Positions 6,748 to 8,946 of a DNA stretch of 8,946 nucleotides are shown piece by piece. Location: positions 1 to 8,946 of the forward strand of contig CAYISE010000022.1 of NCBI GenBank assembly GCA_964366055.1, written 5' to 3'. Origin of the DNA: JBBTQX01 sp964366055 (lineage in GTDB: Bacteria > Patescibacteriota > Minisyncoccia > UBA6257 > GWB1-50-10). The notes under the pieces are model-generated. The model was not told where the DNA came from. It ran no database searches and worked only from the letters and a program-made list of their open reading frames with translations. Made by a program: the position numbers and the translations under genes. Within the stretch, counting starts at the first letter, position 1, and every line of letters begins with the position of its first letter.

Positions 6748-6753
6748 ATTATA
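6748..6753 (-). promoter_or_regulatory. -10 box for leaderless pgk
   Basis: A perfect TATAAT on the minus strand ends 7 nt before the pgk ATG at 6740, so transcription should begin at or next to the start codon. The -35 region (around 6771-6776, TTCCTA) is weak. Confidence 0.5.
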
Positions 6754-6806
6754 GACGAAACTTAAAACATTAGGAATCAATTCATTTGTCCCATTGCCGC
6801 TTTTCA

Positions 6807-6830
6807 GGTGGTATAATCAATTATACCACC
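6807..6830. repeat. Intergenic palindrome upstream of pgk with -10-like core
   Basis: Arms GGTGGTATAAT (6807-6817) and ATTATACCACC (6820-6830) are exact reverse complements around a 2-nt centre. It contains TATAAT on both strands, so it could be a promoter core or operator for pgk. It shares the GGTGGT end and the right-hand ACCACCCAG with the palindrome inside pgk at 6142-6169, suggesting a related element with a different core. Confidence 0.65.
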
Positions 6831-6872
6831 CAGAACTGCGAAGTAAAATTAACTCCAGTTGGTTGATTGGTC

Positions 6873-6889
6873 TAATCAATAATTGATTA
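6873..6889. repeat. 17-bp inverted repeat, possible operator
   Basis: TAATCAAT and ATTGATTA flank a single central A. The same TAATCAAT core appears in the palindrome at 6807-6830. It lies between the terminator at 6932-6962 and pgk. Operator function is only a guess. The rest of 6741-6931 shows no credible gene. Confidence 0.4.
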
Positions 6890-6931
6890 CAGCGCCAAGT
6901 TTTATAATTCCTGTGTATCGGATCGGAAAAT

Positions 6932-6962
6932 AAAAAACCGTTGTATCATTACAATACAACGG
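6932..6962 (-). terminator. Intrinsic terminator after the small membrane gene
   Basis: On the minus strand CCGTTGTAT (6962-6954) pairs perfectly with ATACAACGG (6946-6938) over a 7-nt loop, followed by TTTTTTATTTT. This is a textbook Rho-independent terminator about 100 nt downstream of the small ORF and about 190 nt upstream of pgk on the same strand. Confidence 0.85.
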
Positions 6963-7001
6963 GAGCAGTTGGTCTGCTCGGTCCTTACAATCCAACTCCC
7001 G
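6960..7001 (-). other. Structured untranslated stretch before the terminator
   Basis: Minus-strand CGGGAG (7001-6996) can pair with CTCCCG (6965-6960), with an inner TTGG/CCAA stem. Its base shares three nucleotides (6960-6962) with the terminator hairpin, so the two structures compete there. An 85-codon reading frame crosses this stretch and the terminator (minus, 7133-6876) but shows no protein-like features. It could be a 3' UTR, a small RNA or an attenuator; no known RNA family is recognised. Confidence 0.35.
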
Positions 7002-7065
7002 TACCGGCGGCATGCCAGCACATAGCCAACCCATTGGTTTTGGTTGTTGATTAAGATTAATTAGA

Positions 7066-7185
7066 TCAATGCCATTTGTGGCATTTTGGGCATTGACATT
7101 TTTCGTTTGGTTTTGAGGCATAGGCAATGGCATAAACCATCGCCCATAAGCCGAGAATTGCGAGTAATCCTATAATAACATCCAT
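7066..7185 (-). CDS. 39-residue membrane protein with C-terminal Cys/His zinc-like motif
   Basis: ATG at 7185 is preceded by AGGAG with a 5-nt spacer, the best Shine-Dalgarno site in the window; a longer reading frame from 7266 would run through it and the leader and is rejected. The protein has a hydrophobic segment at about residues 3-23 (IIGLLAILGLWAMVYAIAYA), a short basic/polar link, and a tail KCQCPKCHKWH whose C30, C32, C35 and H36/H39 could bind a metal ion. One membrane anchor plus a small zinc-knuckle-like tail is all that can be seen; no family is recognised. It has its own extended -10 promoter and a downstream terminator, so it looks like an independent unit. The TGA stop argues weakly against UGA being recoded here. 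Confidence 0.72.
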   Translation of the reverse strand: MDVIIGLLAILGLWAMVYAIAYASKPNEKCQCPKCHKWH

Positions 7186-7236
7186 TTTCGCTCCTATTAA
7201 TTTGGATAACAATTGTTTATTAATTCTTCTGTTGAG

Positions 7237-7266
7237 ATTGTAGCATAAAAGTAATATAAAAGTCAA
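7237..7266 (-). promoter_or_regulatory. Promoter of the small membrane gene
   Basis: On the minus strand TTGACT (7266-7261, 5 of 6 consensus bases) and TACAAT (7242-7237) are separated by 18 nt, with a TG extended -10 (TGCTACAAT). The start would be near 7230, giving a leader of about 45 nt that holds the Shine-Dalgarno site. This is the best sigma-70-type promoter in the window. Confidence 0.75.
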
Positions 7267-7291
7267 TAGTGCTAAAACCTCATCAATTCTA

Positions 7292-7297
7292 CATAAT
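7292..7297 (+). promoter_or_regulatory. -10-like box before the flavoprotein gene
   Basis: CATAAT lies 6 nt before the GTG start at 7304, so the message would start at or near that codon. An AGAGG directly abutting the GTG is too close to act as a normal ribosome binding site. No strong -35 is visible. Confidence 0.4.
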
Positions 7298-7303
7298 TAG
7301 AGG

Positions 7304-8516
7304 GTGAATACGAAGAATATCGTCATTCTTGGCGCCGGATTCGGCGGGCTCCAGGCCGCGCTCACGCTCTCAAAAAAACTAAGAAAACACGACCTGCGGG
7401 AAAAGTATTCGGTCGTACTTGTAGACAAAAATCCTTTTCACACTTTCACTCCTCTTTTATACGAGATTGCCGCAACCTCGCCCGAGACCGCGAGCAATCT
7501 GAAACTCCAGGAACTGGTCTCATTTCCAATTCATAAACGACCAGGTGGTTCAGGCGGACATAGAAAATAAGACCGTTCGGCTCTCGCGCTCGGAAATTGA
7601 CTTTGAATATTTGATAATCGCGCTGGGCGCCGAGGTGAATTATTTCAACATCCCCGGCCTCAAAGAACATTCTCTCCATTTAAAAACCTTCGGGGATGCC
7701 ATAAAAATCCGCGACCGAATTACATCCATATTCCGAGATTCCAATAAAAACATCCAGATTGTCATTGGCGGTGGCGGCACAACGGGCGTAGAACTTGCCG
7801 GCGAGATAAAAGAATGGATTCCCGAACTCCAGAAAGAGTACGGCAATAAATGCGAGACGGAAATAACCATCATTGAGGCCAATCCTGTCATTCTTTCAAA
7901 CTTGGACGAACGGGTGTCCGAAAAGGCCACGCGCCGAATTCAAAAATTGGGGGTTTCGGTCGTAACGAACGCGAGAATCACGAAAATTGATAAAAAAACC
8001 GTTTGTTTGGACAACGATAAGAAGAGAGATTGCGATATTATTATCTGGGCTGGCGGCGTGAAGGCAAATGGGCTCACCGCCGATATGCCGTTCAAAATAG
8101 ACCAGGACACGAACCTTGAGAGCGAAAATCACGAAAACGCCTACGCCATCGGGGACGCGGCGGTGCTATATCATCCGCACACCAATCAGCCAACTCCTTG
8201 GATGGTGCGACCAGCGATAATAGAAGGCCGGATCGCGGCAAAAAATATTTTTCAAAAAATCCTGGCTATGGAAGGTTTCGTTGAAAAACCCAAGCAATAT
8301 TCTTATAAACACCGCCAATATCCTTACATCATCCCTGTCGGCGGCAAGTATGCCGTCGCGAAAATCGGCCCGTTCATTATTTCCGGCCTAATTGCTTGGA
8401 TTTTCAAGGGATTCGTAGAATTAAATTATTTCGTCTCCATCATGCCGCTCTTTCAAGCAATCAAAATTTGGTTCAAGGGTTTCCGCATTTTTATACAGAA
8501 CGACCGGCTGGGATAA
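7304..8516 (+). pseudogene. NADH dehydrogenase-like FAD/NAD flavoprotein (NDH-2 type), frameshifted
   Basis: The first frame (7304-7570) gives the FAD-binding start IVILGAGFGGLQAAL, then DKNPFHTFTPLLYEIA and LQELVSFPI. The second frame is open from 7503 to 8516 and resumes at FINDQVVQADIENKTVRL, then YLIIALGAEVNYFNIPGL, the NADH-binding VIGGGGTTGVELAGE, and YAIGDAAVL of the second FAD site. A C-terminal hydrophobic segment (around GPFIISGLIAWIFKGF) is like the membrane-association region of NDH-2. The shift lies at about 7525-7545. Compared with the family, about 8-11 residues seem missing at the junction, so a small deletion that is not a multiple of three fits better than a one-base error. 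The usual AQxAxQ quinone-site motif is replaced by MVRPAIIEG, so quinone reduction is uncertain even for the intact ancestor. Such enzymes oxidise NADH at the inner membrane. Recent decay or assembly error are both possible. Confidence 0.8.
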
Positions 8517-8522
8517 CTAACA

Positions 8523-8546
8523 GGCGCTACAGTTAACTGTAGCGCC
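8523..8546. repeat. 24-bp perfect palindrome between convergent flavoprotein and rRNA genes
   Basis: The half-site GGCGCTACAGTT (8523-8534) is followed directly by its reverse complement (8535-8546). It lies 6 nt past the flavoprotein stop and downstream of 5S on the other strand. Neither strand has a T-tract after the hairpin, so it is not a standard intrinsic terminator, although its position would suit one. Its plan (gapless, AT centre, GC ends) resembles the palindrome inside pgk. Confidence 0.75.
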
Positions 8547-8558
8547 CAAAATCACCTG

Positions 8559-8726
8559 CCTCGCATCGAATTATTAGCAATGAATTCCCGGCGAAATCTA
8601 CTTTCCCCAAGATAAACTCGAGTATCATCGATACCTAGTGCTTTTACTTCTCTGTTCGGAATGGGAAGAGGTAGGCCACACTAGGTCTGATCACCAGGAA
8701 ATCACTAATAACAATTCGATGCGAGG
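8559..8726 (-). repeat. Inverted repeat enclosing the 5S gene (precursor processing stem)
   Basis: The 19 nt at 8559-8577 (starting CCTCGCATCGAATT) are the reverse complement of 8705-8726 (ending ATTCGATGCGAGG) except for a 3-nt bulge. In the rRNA precursor this would form a 19-bp helix bringing the 5S ends together, the type of double-stranded structure that RNase III cuts. Confidence 0.75.
8585..8700 (-). rRNA. rrf: 5S ribosomal RNA
   Basis: The minus strand contains the conserved 5S core CCTACCTCTTCCCATTCCGAACAG followed by AGAAGTAAAAGC. The terminal helix pairs TTCCTGGTGA (5' end, 8700-8691) with TCGCCGGGAA (3' end, 8594-8585), allowing G-U pairs. The resulting 116 nt is normal for 5S. 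It lies directly downstream of 23S, as in a standard rRNA operon. Exact ends are estimated from the helix. Confidence 0.93.
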
Positions 8727-8775
8727 TTCGGCGCAAGTCAGCTTTTTGAGATAGAAATTAATATGCTTCACGAGA

Positions 8776-8946
<171 letters not shown>

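Noticed and set aside
6960..7016. tRNA-like D-arm on the plus strand (GAGC, loop AGTTGGTCT, GCTC) followed by CTTACAAT resembling a valine anticodon loop
   Set aside because: The anticodon stem does not pair, there is no T-arm (no GTTCGAATC-like loop) and no acceptor stem, so it is not a tRNA gene; a decayed fragment cannot be excluded.
6876..7133. 85-codon minus-strand ORF downstream of and overlapping the small membrane gene
   Set aside because: It overlaps that gene in another frame, runs through a strong intrinsic terminator, and has no protein-family features or ribosome binding site.
7525..7570. Programmed ribosomal frameshift in the flavoprotein gene
   Set aside because: No recognised slippery heptamer, stop-codon slip or downstream stem is visible, and family comparison suggests missing residues at the join.
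7640..8132. Minus-strand ORFs opposite the flavoprotein gene
   Set aside because: They are antisense shadows of a sequence whose plus strand clearly encodes NDH-2-type motifs.

Overview
The window looks like a chromosomal piece from an uncultivated, small-genome bacterium, most likely of the Candidate Phyla Radiation (Patescibacteria, Parcubacteria-like). This placement is inferred from gene style: compact and overlapping housekeeping genes, shortened versions of SMC and phosphoglycerate kinase, few Shine-Dalgarno sites, and palindromic or repeat-derived peptides inserted in housekeeping proteins. No taxonomic search was possible.

Layout. Positions 1-2778 (minus) carry rnc (RNase III) followed by smc, overlapping by 16 nt. 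smc runs off the left edge and appears to lack a hinge domain. A 68-bp divergent intergenic region separates rnc from gatB (2847-4334, plus). gatB converges, with 1 nt between, on a minus-strand operon pgk - DHH phosphoesterase - RNase HI (6740 down to 4336), whose genes abut or overlap. Upstream of pgk, about 560 bp without a large gene hold palindromes, a strong intrinsic terminator and a 39-residue membrane/zinc-motif gene with its own promoter and Shine-Dalgarno site. A type-II-NADH-dehydrogenase-like flavoprotein gene (7304-8516, plus) is broken by a frameshift. The window ends with 5S rRNA and the 3' end of 23S rRNA on the minus strand.

Function. rnc and smc cover RNA processing and chromosome organisation. 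gatB serves amidation of Glu-tRNA(Gln)/Asp-tRNA(Asn). pgk is glycolytic, and the DHH enzyme and RNase HI suggest nucleic-acid turnover. The 5S gene lies inside a long inverted repeat that would form a precursor stem, a plausible substrate for an RNase III such as the one encoded here.

Most notable points: (1) an SMC ATPase with intact head motifs but only a short non-hinge segment between shortened coiled-coil arms; (2) several palindromic or repeat modules, three of them read in frame inside conserved proteins (GatB, RNase HI, Pgk) and others between genes, suggesting a family of small palindromic elements that tolerates or uses coding sequence; (3) -10 boxes 6-8 nt before three start codons, suggesting leaderless mRNAs; (4) a small membrane/zinc-motif gene whose terminator lies upstream of pgk on the same strand.
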